Source: JBAXHO01 sp037138855 | GTDB lineage: Bacteria > Patescibacteriota > Dojkabacteria > B142 > OLB20 | Assembly: GCA_037138855.1 (NCBI GenBank) | Contig: JBAXHO010000060.1 | Span: 1-10,053, forward strand | Reading direction: 5' to 3' | Length of the DNA: 10,053 nucleotides | Shown: positions 1 through 7,375 of the stretch, one piece after another | How positions within the stretch are numbered: the first letter of the stretch is position 1 | Layout: the number at the start of each line of letters is the position of its first letter | Translations under genes and position numbers: made by a program | The notes under the pieces: model-generated | Database searches by the model: none | What the model was told of the DNA's origin: nothing | The model's input: only the letters and a program-made list of their open reading frames with translations

Positions 1-20
1 ATATTGTAATACGTCAATAT
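1..20. repeat. Partial second copy of the intergenic palindrome
   Basis: Positions 3-19 match 2466-2482, the right half of the perfect palindrome downstream of the protease gene, at 15 of 17 bases. Both differences are C-to-T. The left half would lie before the window. The segment can also form a small hairpin by itself, with ATATTG at 1-6 pairing with CAATAT at 15-20. It is probably the end of another copy of a palindromic terminator-like or REP-like element belonging to the preceding intergenic region. Confidence 0.45.
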
Positions 21-34
21 AACACACAACTAAT

Positions 35-63
35 TATACAAAACTTTTTAGTTAAGCTACAAT
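35..63 (+). promoter_or_regulatory. Possible promoter of the protease gene
   Basis: TACAAT at 58-63 matches the bacterial -10 consensus at five of six positions. TATACA at 35-40 matches the -35 consensus at four of six, with a 17-bp spacer. Transcription would start near 70, giving a leader of only about 12 nt before the ATG at 82. The background is very AT-rich, so such matches are common by chance; this is a suggestion only. Confidence 0.25.
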
Positions 64-81
64 AATTTTAATTAATTTGAA

Positions 82-2451
82 ATGACAGCAATGAAAAACC
101 ATTTAAAAATTTCAAGATTTTATCAAATATTTGTTGTACTTGGAATTATTGTGATAATTTCCCTCACAGGATTAATACTTTGGCGATTTTCTTCACTTAG
201 AAAGTTACCACAAACCGGTGGAGATGACATTAGCTTTAAATTACCTACTGGAAAATTAAATAAACTATCTCTTCGAAAAAGTTATACAAAAAGCACTGAT
301 ATTACTCCTTTTACAAAAAATACAAAAATCAGCGCGTTAGGTCTTGATGGAGTAGTGACTTTAAATAAAGATACTTCATATGTCAGAATCGTTCTAGTTG
401 ATAATAATTCTAAAGAGTATCTAGCTTATGAAGCATATCCTCTCATCAATAAAATTGGTAAATCAAATTTTGTTTCAGCATGTCAGGAAACTTGTTTTTT
501 AACAAATATTACTCCAGTTTCGATAAAGATTCAGATTAAAGATGCCAGCATTGAGTTAACTAATTTAAATTTAAAAACAGATCTGATAAAAACTAATACT
601 GCAATTGTTAAAGATCTCAAAAAGCAACAAGATCAAAAATTGATTGCGCAAATTAATAATAATATCAAGCAATTGAATCAAGCCTGGATCGCGTCCGAAA
701 CTAGTCTTTCAAAGTTGAGCTATGAAGAGCAGCGAAAAGCATTTGGCAGTGATAACGAGTTACCTTTAGTGGGAGGATTGGTTTTCTATAAAGGTGGGAT
801 CATGGATTTACGCGAAAATAAAACAGCAGTTCCCAACGCTAATACTAATTTTCGTAAAGCTTTCGACTGGCGCAATGTCAACGGCACTGACTGGATTACT
901 TCAGTTAAAAGCCAAGGTACTGCTAGCACATGTTATGCTCATGCAGATACTGCTATGTTTGAGGCTCAGATAAATCGCTACTACAATCAAAAACTAGATC
1001 TTGATTTGTCCGAACAATTGATCGTCGACTGTCAATGGCCGTCAACTAATCCGATCACTTGGCAAAAGAATCCCCCAGATATTTCAGCAGAATGTCCAGG
1101 AGGCTTTGGGTCAGATATTCTAAGCAGAATTAGCTATTGGGGTTTGCCGGATGAAAAATGTGATCCTTATGTGAATCGCGATGAAAAAACTAATCAATGT
1201 ACTACCGCAGCAAGTATTTGTCCTGATTGGGCTTCACGAGTTTGGAAAGCTAGTAATTGGTATCAAACATATACAAAATATAGTTGGCCCTGGGGATATG
1301 AAGACGGATACGCGAACGAGAATCCTTCTTGTCAGAATTTAAAAAATGCCAGATATGTGAGTGATGTTGATGAATTTAAAAAAGAATTAATAACCAAAGG
1401 CCCGCTTCATGTCTGGATTGCTTCCTGGAAACACGAATTGATGCTTACTGGATATAATACTATCAATGATTGGAGTATGATTGATTCTTGTGAAGATATT
1501 ATCGGTTGGGACAAATTATCATGTGATAGTAAAGGTTCCTGCTTAGGTAGCACTCCTTTTTGTACTTCTACAAATTTAGGAAGCTCTACTTGTTTTAATG
1601 ATAAAGTTGCTATATGTAAATACGAAGATGATACTTATTCTTGGGGTTCAACAGGTCGTAGTTGTCCAGGCATTTTATGTAGTCCTAATCAAGTGGGTCA
1701 ACGTAGCTGTATTAACAATGCAATGTATAAATGCGTAAATAATGCCCCAGATACGTATTGGGAAAAAGATTATGATTGTAAAGGTTCTTGTGTAAATAGT
1801 TTATGCAAAACTGATACAGCTTTTCAAAGAGGTGATCTACGCTGTACCCGCAATGCCAATGATAATCATTATTTCTTAGAAATGTATACTCCAGGTTTAC
1901 AAAACCAAACTGTCTGGATTATGAAGAATTCCAGTGCTGGTGGTGACTGGGGTGATAATGGGTATATTTCAGTTGTTGTTGATTATGAAAACTTGGTAAT
2001 GGGAAGTTATTTAACTGGTACGATTACTCCACCTACGGATCAGTCTTTCTGGCCCAAAAACTTTAATAATAAAATTAAGTGTGTCGACAATGATAAAGAT
2101 GGCTACTGTAGCTGGGGAAGTTCAGCGACGATGCCGGCTTCCTGTAAAGATTTACCATACAGCTGTAAACCTACACAGGATTGTGACGATAGTAATTCAG
2201 CAATATCTTTATTAGATAATAATTATAATTGTGTCAATCCTACTGCGAAAAAAGAGATTTGCGGGAATGGAATTGATGATGATGTCAATGGCTTTGCTGA
2301 TTGTAACGATCAGGCTTGTGCTTCTGATCCAACGTCACAATGTTGTCCTGTCGGTGATTTAGCTAAAATGGGATGTCCTACATTTCAGCAAGCTAGTTGC
2401 CAGGTATGTGGGGCGTTCTGTTATGAAGCAGGGCATGTTTGCGGAAAATGA
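82..2451 (+). CDS. Membrane-anchored papain-like (C1) cysteine protease with Cys-rich insertion and Ca-binding C-terminal region
   Basis: A predicted extracytoplasmic peptidase of 789 residues. A basic N-terminus and one hydrophobic segment (about 15-36) suggest a signal-anchor. LPQTGG follows at 42-47. Residues 80-165 look like a beta-rich domain and 176-200 may be a short coiled coil. Residues 201-222 resemble a C1 propeptide (AWIAS, LSYEEQRKAFG). The catalytic domain starts near FDWR (261). It shows the oxyanion Gln278 and nucleophile Cys284 (SQGTASTCYAHA), His451 (KHELMLTGY) and Asn616 (WIMKNSS, then GGDWGDNGY), so the triad is complete. About 150 residues lie between His451 and Asn616, against a few tens in papain; they hold Cys-rich modules. 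Residues 667-750 carry MopE-like or thrombospondin-3-like Asp motifs (DNDKDGYC, DCDDSNS, CGNGIDDD), likely Ca-binding, then a Cys-rich tail. The ATG at 91 is an alternative start. No Shine-Dalgarno is seen. The substrate is unknown. Confidence 0.88.
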   Translation: MTAMKNHLKISRFYQIFVVLGIIVIISLTGLILWRFSSLRKLPQTGGDDISFKLPTGKLNKLSLRKSYTKSTDITPFTKNTKISALGLDGVVTLNKDTSYVRIVLVDNNSKEYLAYEAYPLINKIGKSNFVSACQETCFLTNITPVSIKIQIKDASIELTNLNLKTDLIKTNTAIVKDLKKQQDQKLIAQINNNIKQLNQAWIASETSLSKLSYEEQRKAFGSDNELPLVGGLVFYKGGIMDLRENKTAVPNANTNFRKAFDWRNVNGTDWITSVKSQGTASTCYAHADTAMFEAQINRYYNQKLDLDLSEQLIVDCQWPSTNPITWQKNPPDISAECPGGFGSDILSRISYWGLPDEKCDPYVNRDEKTNQCTTAASICPDWASRVWKASNWYQTYTKYSWPWGYEDGYANENPSCQNLKNARYVSDVDEFKKELITKGPLHVWIASWKHELMLTGYNTINDWSMIDSCEDIIGWDKLSCDSKGSCLGSTPFCTSTNLGSSTCFNDKVAICKYEDDTYSWGSTGRSCPGILCSPNQVGQRSCINNAMYKCVNNAPDTYWEKDYDCKGSCVNSLCKTDTAFQRGDLRCTRNANDNHYFLEMYTPGLQNQTVWIMKNSSAGGDWGDNGYISVVVDYENLVMGSYLTGTITPPTDQSFWPKNFNNKIKCVDNDKDGYCSWGSSATMPASCKDLPYSCKPTQDCDDSNSAISLLDNNYNCVNPTAKKEICGNGIDDDVNGFADCNDQACASDPTSQCCPVGDLAKMGCPTFQQASCQVCGAFCYEAGHVCGK

Positions 2452-2453
2452 AT

Positions 2454-2483
2454 TGTATTGGCGTATTGCAATACGCCAATACA
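2454..2483. repeat. Perfect 30-bp palindrome between convergent stop codons
   Basis: The 30 bases equal their own reverse complement, centred between 2468 and 2469. In RNA this gives a 13-bp stem with a TGCA loop from either strand. Each half contains two GTATTG (or CAATAC) hexamers separated by GC. It fills nearly all of the 34 bp between the protease stop and the helicase stop, so a bidirectional terminator is the natural reading. Neither side has a clean U-tract (TATTAAACG on the plus side, TTCATTTTCC on the minus side), so it is not a textbook intrinsic terminator. A related half-copy lies at 1-20. Confidence 0.85.
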
Positions 2484-2485
2484 TA

Positions 2486-5400
2486 TTAAACGTTAATATC
2501 TAACGTATGTAATTCCGGTGTCATGCAGACTTTTTCATCAAAATGCTCAAATTCCATGTTCATGATTTTTTGGTATACATCCTTGATTTCTACCAATAGT
2601 TTATCCTGATCAGATTGGTCAATTTGATAGACTTTTCGAATCTGCTCTCCTTTTTTCGGGCTTTTTTCAATAAAATCAATAATAGCATCTTTCACTCGCC
2701 AGTGATAATCAGCGGAGTTTTCAATTAGAATCTTGTAAAAAACCAGCTGAGCATAATATTCACCAAGTAGATTTTTGCTGAGAGCAGTGGACTTACTATC
2801 CGGATTGCCGGTTTTGTAATCAGTCACAGCTACTTCCTGCTTTAGACTATCTAGGAAATCAACGCGATCAATTTTCCCGGTAAGGGGAATATCATTCACT
2901 ACGACATTTTGAGTAGAAAAATTTAATTCCAACAGAACATTTGGTTTAAACTGATCCTTATACGTTTCATAATAACCGGTTAGATTGCTTAAACCATGTT
3001 CCAATGCTTCTTGATACTCAGTGACATCCAGTCTCTGATGACGGAGCTGATAAGTAAAAGCATTTAGTAAAAATTCTTTTTCCGGCACGACAAGATCTTT
3101 TTTGAGCTTACGATAAAAGTCACGCAGGGCATTGTGCACAGCTGTTCCATACGATGAATTTTTATTTTTGGAATTAGGTAAGCGCAGAATACTGTTTAAG
3201 AAAAAACAACGCGGGCAACGACGATAAGAATTGAAATGCGTAACTGTAAGTTTTAAATCTTTAAGTAAATCCTGAATATATAATTTTCCTTCTTGGGAAT
3301 AATTGATTAATTTAGTATTCGAAAAAATTTTCTCAATATAACTGATTTCTGATTCCGGATTCCGGATTTCAGTTTGCACATTGAGGTATTCTTTATTGAT
3401 TTCACTGATAAAACGGCTGGGTTGCTGCTTTCGACCTGTAAGAGATTGCTCTGAATATGTCAGATAAATATGCTCCTTCGCCCTGGTGAGTGCAACATAA
3501 AAAAGGCGTCGTTCTTCTTCATTTTCTTCCTCGAGAGTTGTAGTTTTAAAAATTCCCAGTGGTAAACGTAAATTGTCACGATTGGATTTATTTCCCCATT
3601 TTTTGTCAATCGCATTAATAATGAAGATTTGCTCGAATTCCTTGCCTTTAGCGCTATGAGCTGTCAATAGCTGTATTGCATCTTCTTTTATATCAGTGGA
3701 ATCAGCAATATTCAATTCGAGCTTAAAGGCTTTACTTACTTCCAGATATTTTACAAAATCAACTAAAGTAAAATCTTCATTAGTGCGGTCATAATGTTTG
3801 ATTTCATTATAAAAACGATTTAATTTTGGCAATAATTGATAATAGTCTTTTTGAGCTAATAAGTAATGGAGATAACCTGATTCACGGATTAAATCATTGA
3901 AAAATGTTACTGCATTCTGATTATGGATTTGTTTCTGCCAATTCGCCAACTTTTCAGCAAATTCCAAAAATTTATCAGGATTAGCTAGTTCAACCTGGGA
4001 AAGTTTAATTTTATCCTGAATTACTTCGGCTAGAGCAAGTTCATTTTTGGCAATAAAGCGATAAATTTTTACCAGATCCAATCCATTGAAGCCCAGGAAA
4101 TTGGCATTTAAAATACCAAAAAGGGCAGAGTCATTATCCGGTTGCACTAAATAATTGATAAAAGCGGTTAATTGATAAAACAACGGTTCCTGGAGGATAT
4201 TTCCCGACTTTTTCGCCTGATAGGTGATTTTTTCACTATCCAAAAGTTCCAAGAGATCTAAGACATCTTTATGTTCTCGGTAAATTATTGCAATTTCAGA
4301 AGCTTTTACACCTTGTTTTAATAACTCTTTGATCTTTTTAACAATAAACAAATGTTCACTAATCGCATCAGGTGTAGCAATCAAATCTAGTGCACCTAGC
4401 TTGGCTTTACTTTTGGCAATTTGCGCCTTAACAATATCAGGTAAAAATTTAGTTAAATTAGCATCATTAACTGCAATCAAGCCACGAGCAGCATCAAGAA
4501 TTTTTTGATGACTGCGGTAGTTGGTTTGTAAAGAAATCAACTTTATTTCTGATTTAAAACTTTTAAAAAAATCGATTAAATTTTCTAGTGCTGCACCTTG
4601 GAAACGGTAAATCGCCTGCTCATCATCACCTACGACGAAAATATTTGGCGATTCAAAGAATTTTCCTAAAGTTGTCACGGTTTGATTTTGAGCGGAATTG
4701 GTATCTTGAAATTCATCCACCAAGATGTATTGGTAACGCTCCTGATATTCACGAAGTAGCATTTCGTTTGTGTCAAAGGCACTTACGACATAACTTATCA
4801 TATCTTCGTAATCATAACGGCTCAATTTTTGTAAACGCTTTTGATAAATTTCAAATATACCTGCCAAAGCCTGCATTTTCAGGATAATTTTGGAGTCGGA
4901 ATATTTCACAAATATTTTTTTTAATTGTTTCTTAAACTCACTAATCATCTTACTGACAGGATTATTGAGCATATCAAAATCAATAATTAATTGATCAATC
5001 AGAGTTACCAGTGGAAAATCAGAATTAAGACTTTTCAGAGCAGAAATGAAATTATTAACTTGCTCTGATTTGAGACTACGGGCATTGATGGCCAATAAAT
5101 CCAAAAATAATTGTGATGTTTGTTCAAAAAATTGTTTTTGCTCTAAGCTAAGTTGCTTTAATCGCTCTGGTGAAATTGCTTCACGCTTTAGGCTAGAAAT
5201 CAATCCGGAAATTGGTTTGACATACAAATCTACATTTCCAAATGGTTTGAGTGGGTTATCTGTATCAAGCTCACTGATTAAATTTTTAATTATTTGAATC
5301 TTTTCGACATCAGTTAGTTGCTCTGCCTCGAAGCTCAATAATGGGAATTGTTCCGGATTGGATTTGATGACATCATTACAAAAAGAATGAAAAGTGAAAA

Positions 5401-5674
5401 TCTTCACACGATGTGCCGGTTTACCAATTATTTCCAGAAGACGCTGGCGCATCGAATTGACAGCTGAATCCGTAAATGTTAAACAAAGAATATTTTCCGG
5501 ATCCACTTGTGTTTCTTGCAAAATCTTACCAATTCTTACTGCAATTACTTGAGTCTTACCAGTACCGGGCCCGGCGAGCACCATCACAGGTCCTTCAATA
5601 GTATCCACAGCTAATTTCTGTTCAGAATTTAATTCTAAATAACATTGTTTGAAAATTGTAGTATTGTTTTCCAA
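2486..5674 (-). CDS. UvrD/Rep-type superfamily 1 helicase fused to a RecB-like PD-(D/E)XK nuclease
   Basis: A predicted ATP-dependent DNA helicase-nuclease of 1062 residues for cytoplasmic DNA repair or recombination. SF1A motifs appear in order: Q-motif LNSEQ (15-19), Walker A AGPGTGKT (34-41), Ia LTFTDSAV (65-72), II VDEFQD (319-324), III VVGDDEQAIYRFQGA (347-361), IV TNYRS (384-388), V TAHSAKGKEF (671-680) and VI RLFYVALTRA (723-732). A linker (about 755-810) leads to the nuclease: GTAVHNAL with His847, GKIDRVD with Asp936, TDYKTG with Asp952 and Lys954, then QLVFY with Gln976. These correspond to the RecB/AddB nuclease residues, so it should be active. Cys820 and Cys823 (RRCPRC) recall AddB/Cas4 iron-sulfur ligands, but the C-terminal Cys cluster is absent. 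The fused layout resembles AddA or RecB, but no AddB or RecC partner is in view. The start is TTG; no ATG precedes Met31, which would remove the Q-motif. It is divergent from the phosphatase gene. Confidence 0.93.
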   Translation of the reverse strand: MENNTTIFKQCYLELNSEQKLAVDTIEGPVMVLAGPGTGKTQVIAVRIGKILQETQVDPENILCLTFTDSAVNSMRQRLLEIIGKPAHRVKIFTFHSFCNDVIKSNPEQFPLLSFEAEQLTDVEKIQIIKNLISELDTDNPLKPFGNVDLYVKPISGLISSLKREAISPERLKQLSLEQKQFFEQTSQLFLDLLAINARSLKSEQVNNFISALKSLNSDFPLVTLIDQLIIDFDMLNNPVSKMISEFKKQLKKIFVKYSDSKIILKMQALAGIFEIYQKRLQKLSRYDYEDMISYVVSAFDTNEMLLREYQERYQYILVDEFQDTNSAQNQTVTTLGKFFESPNIFVVGDDEQAIYRFQGAALENLIDFFKSFKSEIKLISLQTNYRSHQKILDAARGLIAVNDANLTKFLPDIVKAQIAKSKAKLGALDLIATPDAISEHLFIVKKIKELLKQGVKASEIAIIYREHKDVLDLLELLDSEKITYQAKKSGNILQEPLFYQLTAFINYLVQPDNDSALFGILNANFLGFNGLDLVKIYRFIAKNELALAEVIQDKIKLSQVELANPDKFLEFAEKLANWQKQIHNQNAVTFFNDLIRESGYLHYLLAQKDYYQLLPKLNRFYNEIKHYDRTNEDFTLVDFVKYLEVSKAFKLELNIADSTDIKEDAIQLLTAHSAKGKEFEQIFIINAIDKKWGNKSNRDNLRLPLGIFKTTTLEEENEEERRLFYVALTRAKEHIYLTYSEQSLTGRKQQPSRFISEINKEYLNVQTEIRNPESEISYIEKIFSNTKLINYSQEGKLYIQDLLKDLKLTVTHFNSYRRCPRCFFLNSILRLPNSKNKNSSYGTAVHNALRDFYRKLKKDLVVPEKEFLLNAFTYQLRHQRLDVTEYQEALEHGLSNLTGYYETYKDQFKPNVLLELNFSTQNVVVNDIPLTGKIDRVDFLDSLKQEVAVTDYKTGNPDSKSTALSKNLLGEYYAQLVFYKILIENSADYHWRVKDAIIDFIEKSPKKGEQIRKVYQIDQSDQDKLLVEIKDVYQKIMNMEFEHFDEKVCMTPELHTLDINV
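3343..3370 (-). repeat. Four 7-bp tandem repeats inside the helicase coding sequence
   Basis: On the plus strand the units are TGATTTC, TGATTCC, GGATTCC and GGATTTC in exact 7-bp register. In the coding sense the core is CCGGAAT or close variants. They encode roughly residues 768-777 (EIRNPESEIS), in the linker between helicase motif VI and the nuclease domain. The core resembles the CTGGAAT units at the 3' end of the phosphatase gene (6541-6554). Confidence 0.7.
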
Positions 5675-5722
5675 AATAAAATGATAAAATTCAAGATATC
5701 TTTATTGTATATTTTTTTACTG
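5675..5722. promoter_or_regulatory. Compact divergent start region between helicase and phosphatase genes
   Basis: Only 48 bp separate the TTG start of the helicase (5674, -) from the ATG of the phosphatase (5723, +), so both promoters must lie here or overlap the coding regions. On the plus strand TATATT at 5708-5713 is a five-of-six -10 match. It would place the transcript start at or just before the ATG, i.e. a nearly leaderless mRNA. On the minus strand TATCAT lies a few bases upstream of the TTG. No convincing -35 boxes or Shine-Dalgarno sequences are present. Confidence 0.35.
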
Positions 5723-6538
5723 ATGGATTTCAACCAAATCTTACAAACCGTCAAGCCCAAAGTTGTCGAAGTAGGTGATTATGTTTATCGTAATTGGAGC
5801 AAAATCACAATTGATGAAATCCATGCAGATGGTGTGGATATGTCCACAAATTTCGACAAGTCAATTGCTAAAGAATTACGAAACTTTTTAGAAATTTGTT
5901 ATCCCGCAATTCCAATTTTTGATGAGGAAACAGCTCCAGAAAGTAATTATTTTGATAATTATGCCTGGTCAATTGATCCGATTGATGGCACTAAATATTT
6001 TTCGAAATTGTTCCCAATGTGGACGATCTCGATTGCCTTACTTCATAAACGCAAACCTGTTCTGGGAATTATCTATTTACCAGCTAGCCAGCAATGCTAT
6101 TATGCAGTTAAAGGTTCAGGTGTCTTTAACAATGGAATTCTTTTAAAAAAACCAGCAGCTGTAGAGAATAATAAAGCAACGATTTCCTGGGATCTCCCTT
6201 TAAATCAAGCACAATACAAAATTATTAACGATACAAGTTTAAAAATGGATTGGAAAACACTGCAACAAAAAAATAACTCATTTTTGATAAAAACAATAGG
6301 AGATTCTTATCGTGTCCGGATCCTTGGCAACGGATCAATATCCTTAATGGGGCTTTGTACTGGCCTTTTTCATGCTTACCTTTCACCAATGCGTGAAAAA
6401 ATGAAATTTCACGATCTGGCAGCGGGTTTGATTATCGCTGAAGAATTAGGTTGTAAAATTAAAATATATTCTATTTCTGATAAATTTGAACAAGTGATTG
6501 TGACCAATTTGCAAGAAGAAATCGAATTGGAATACTAA
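5723..6538 (+). CDS. Inositol monophosphatase-family (Mg2+-dependent) phosphatase
   Basis: A predicted cytoplasmic, Mg-dependent, Li-sensitive-type phosphatase of 271 residues, the usual IMPase length. Metal-site motifs are present in order: Asp45 in TNFDKS, DEET with Glu68/Glu69, the signature DPIDGT (85-90, Asp85 and Asp88), and the C-terminal HDLAAGLIIAEELG with Asp231. The usual Trp before that last Asp is His here, and the usual xNF after DGT is KYF. The family covers inositol-1-phosphatase, CysQ-type 3'(2'),5'-bisphosphate nucleotidase, fructose-1,6-bisphosphatase and histidinol-phosphatase, and the sequence alone does not settle which. The reading frame is open back to 5645, but that 26-residue extension overlaps the helicase start antisense and disrupts the family's usual N-terminus, so the ATG at 5723 is preferred. 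The last codons run into a heptad repeat array. It converges on the methyltransferase gene. Confidence 0.9.
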   Translation: MDFNQILQTVKPKVVEVGDYVYRNWSKITIDEIHADGVDMSTNFDKSIAKELRNFLEICYPAIPIFDEETAPESNYFDNYAWSIDPIDGTKYFSKLFPMWTISIALLHKRKPVLGIIYLPASQQCYYAVKGSGVFNNGILLKKPAAVENNKATISWDLPLNQAQYKIINDTSLKMDWKTLQQKNNSFLIKTIGDSYRVRILGNGSISLMGLCTGLFHAYLSPMREKMKFHDLAAGLIIAEELGCKIKIYSISDKFEQVIVTNLQEEIELEY

Positions 6539-6554
6539 TACTGGAATCTGGAAA
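6527..6554 (+). repeat. 7-bp degenerate tandem repeats at the 3' end of the phosphatase gene
   Basis: In 7-bp register from 6527 the units are TTGGAAT, ACTAATA, CTGGAAT and CTGGAAA. The array spans the last codons and the TAA stop of the phosphatase gene. The CTGG units are inverted relative to the CCAG units at 6641-6654. CTGG-N3-CTGG at 6541-6551 can pair with 6642-6652 at 9 of 11 positions, closing a large imperfect stem-loop over the intergenic space. Confidence 0.55.
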
Positions 6555-6605
6555 TATTATGTGAATTAATATTTAGAAATTGTTATTCATAATTTATAAT
6601 TTTTT

Positions 6606-6682
6606 ACTAGATACTAGATACTAGATACTAGATACTAGATACCAGTTACCAGATATTTTTTTACTACTTGCTACTTAGCTAC
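6606..6682. repeat. Eleven-unit heptanucleotide repeat array between convergent genes
   Basis: Five perfect ACTAGAT units run from 6606 to 6640. They are followed in unbroken 7-bp register by ACCAGTT (6641), ACCAGAT (6648), ATTTTTT (6655), TACTACT (6662), TGCTACT (6669) and TAGCTAC (6676). The last units overlap the 3' end of the methyltransferase gene, whose TAG stop (6673-6671, minus strand) lies inside one. The ACTAGAT tract puts a TAG stop in all six reading frames within 21 bp. The units are too short, and lack spacers, for CRISPR. The arrays resemble in form the heptanucleotide STRR repeats of filamentous cyanobacteria. Confidence 0.88.
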
Positions 6683-7297
6683 TAACGGCTTTTTATACAA
6701 AGCATTTATCCACATTAAACCCTTTCGACTATGACTTTCATCAACAAATATTTTAAGTTCAGCTAAACCTGCTTTTTTAAATAGGTTCTGCAATTCAGCA
6801 ACAGTTAAAAATGTAACTTCTCGTTCTACTTTAGCAAGAGAATCTTTTTTAATTAGTCTAGTGCCTTGTCCTTCCTTAGTTCTGACAAAAACAATTCCAC
6901 CTGATTTCAAAACACGTTGAAATTCTTTAAGTACTTTCAAAATATCTTTTTTATCTAATTCTAAAAGAACACCACAAGCAAAAATTCCATCAAAATATTC
7001 CTCTTTAAATGGCAGCTTTCTAAGATCACCAAAAATTAAATCTAAATCAGAATTTTCTTTCTTGGCAATTTTTAATAATTCTTTCGATAAATCAATTCCG
7101 GTAACTACAAAACCCTTATCAGTTAATATTCTCGAGTCTCTACCAGCAGCACATCCTGCATCTAAAATTCTGGCTTCTGGTATCAATACAGATGTAAATA
7201 ATTCAATAGCTGCTTTCGGAATACTGGTTTTCACTTTTTGGGAGTAATCAGAAGCGATTGAGTCGTATATCTTTATACTTCTAGCTGTTCGATCCAT
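6671..7297 (-). CDS. Class I SAM-dependent methyltransferase, substrate unknown
   Basis: A predicted cytoplasmic methyltransferase of 208 residues with the Rossmann-type SAM fold (Methyltransf_11/25-like). Motif I is LDAGCAAGRD (45-54). The acidic residue at the end of beta-2 is Asp69 in VTGIDLS. The GDLRKLPF stretch (90-97) matches the adenine-contacting region. Motif post-II is FDGIFACGVLLEL (102-114) and post-III is VLKSGGIVFVRTKEG (129-143). After that it continues only to a short C-terminal part (KGLMWINALYKK), with no clear substrate domain. The frame is open back to 7357, but those 20 residues (Leu-, Tyr- and Ile-rich) lie outside the fold, so the ATG at 7297 is chosen; no Shine-Dalgarno precedes it. 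The last four residues (LVAK) and the TAG stop are encoded within a heptad repeat array. It lies 169 bp downstream of the mutase on the same strand, with a strong hairpin between them, so co-transcription is uncertain. Confidence 0.87.
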   Translation of the reverse strand: MDRTARSIKIYDSIASDYSQKVKTSIPKAAIELFTSVLIPEARILDAGCAAGRDSRILTDKGFVVTGIDLSKELLKIAKKENSDLDLIFGDLRKLPFKEEYFDGIFACGVLLELDKKDILKVLKEFQRVLKSGGIVFVRTKEGQGTRLIKKDSLAKVEREVTFLTVAELQNLFKKAGLAELKIFVDESHSRKGLMWINALYKKPLVAK

Positions 7298-7375
7298 GAT
7301 AATTAAATTTATTAAATAATGTAATGTGTAACATAAATAATTATGTAATTTGAACAAATAATAAAAATGGTTATA

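Noticed and set aside
4588..5297. Plus-strand open frames of 99 and 83 codons (4588-4887 and 5046-5297) inside the helicase gene
   Set aside because: They are antisense to strongly conserved helicase coding sequence and show no domain-like composition of their own.
5645..5722. 26-residue N-terminal extension of the phosphatase giving an apparent hydrophobic signal
   Set aside because: It overlaps the helicase start antisense, and the IMPase family normally begins close to MDFNQILQ, so the hydrophobic stretch is translated intergenic sequence.
5919..6146. 75-codon open frame in another frame of the phosphatase gene
   Set aside because: It overlaps the catalytic DPIDGT region of the phosphatase and resembles no known protein.
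6606..6682. CRISPR array
   Set aside because: The repeats are 7 bp and directly adjacent, with no unique spacers and no cas genes nearby.
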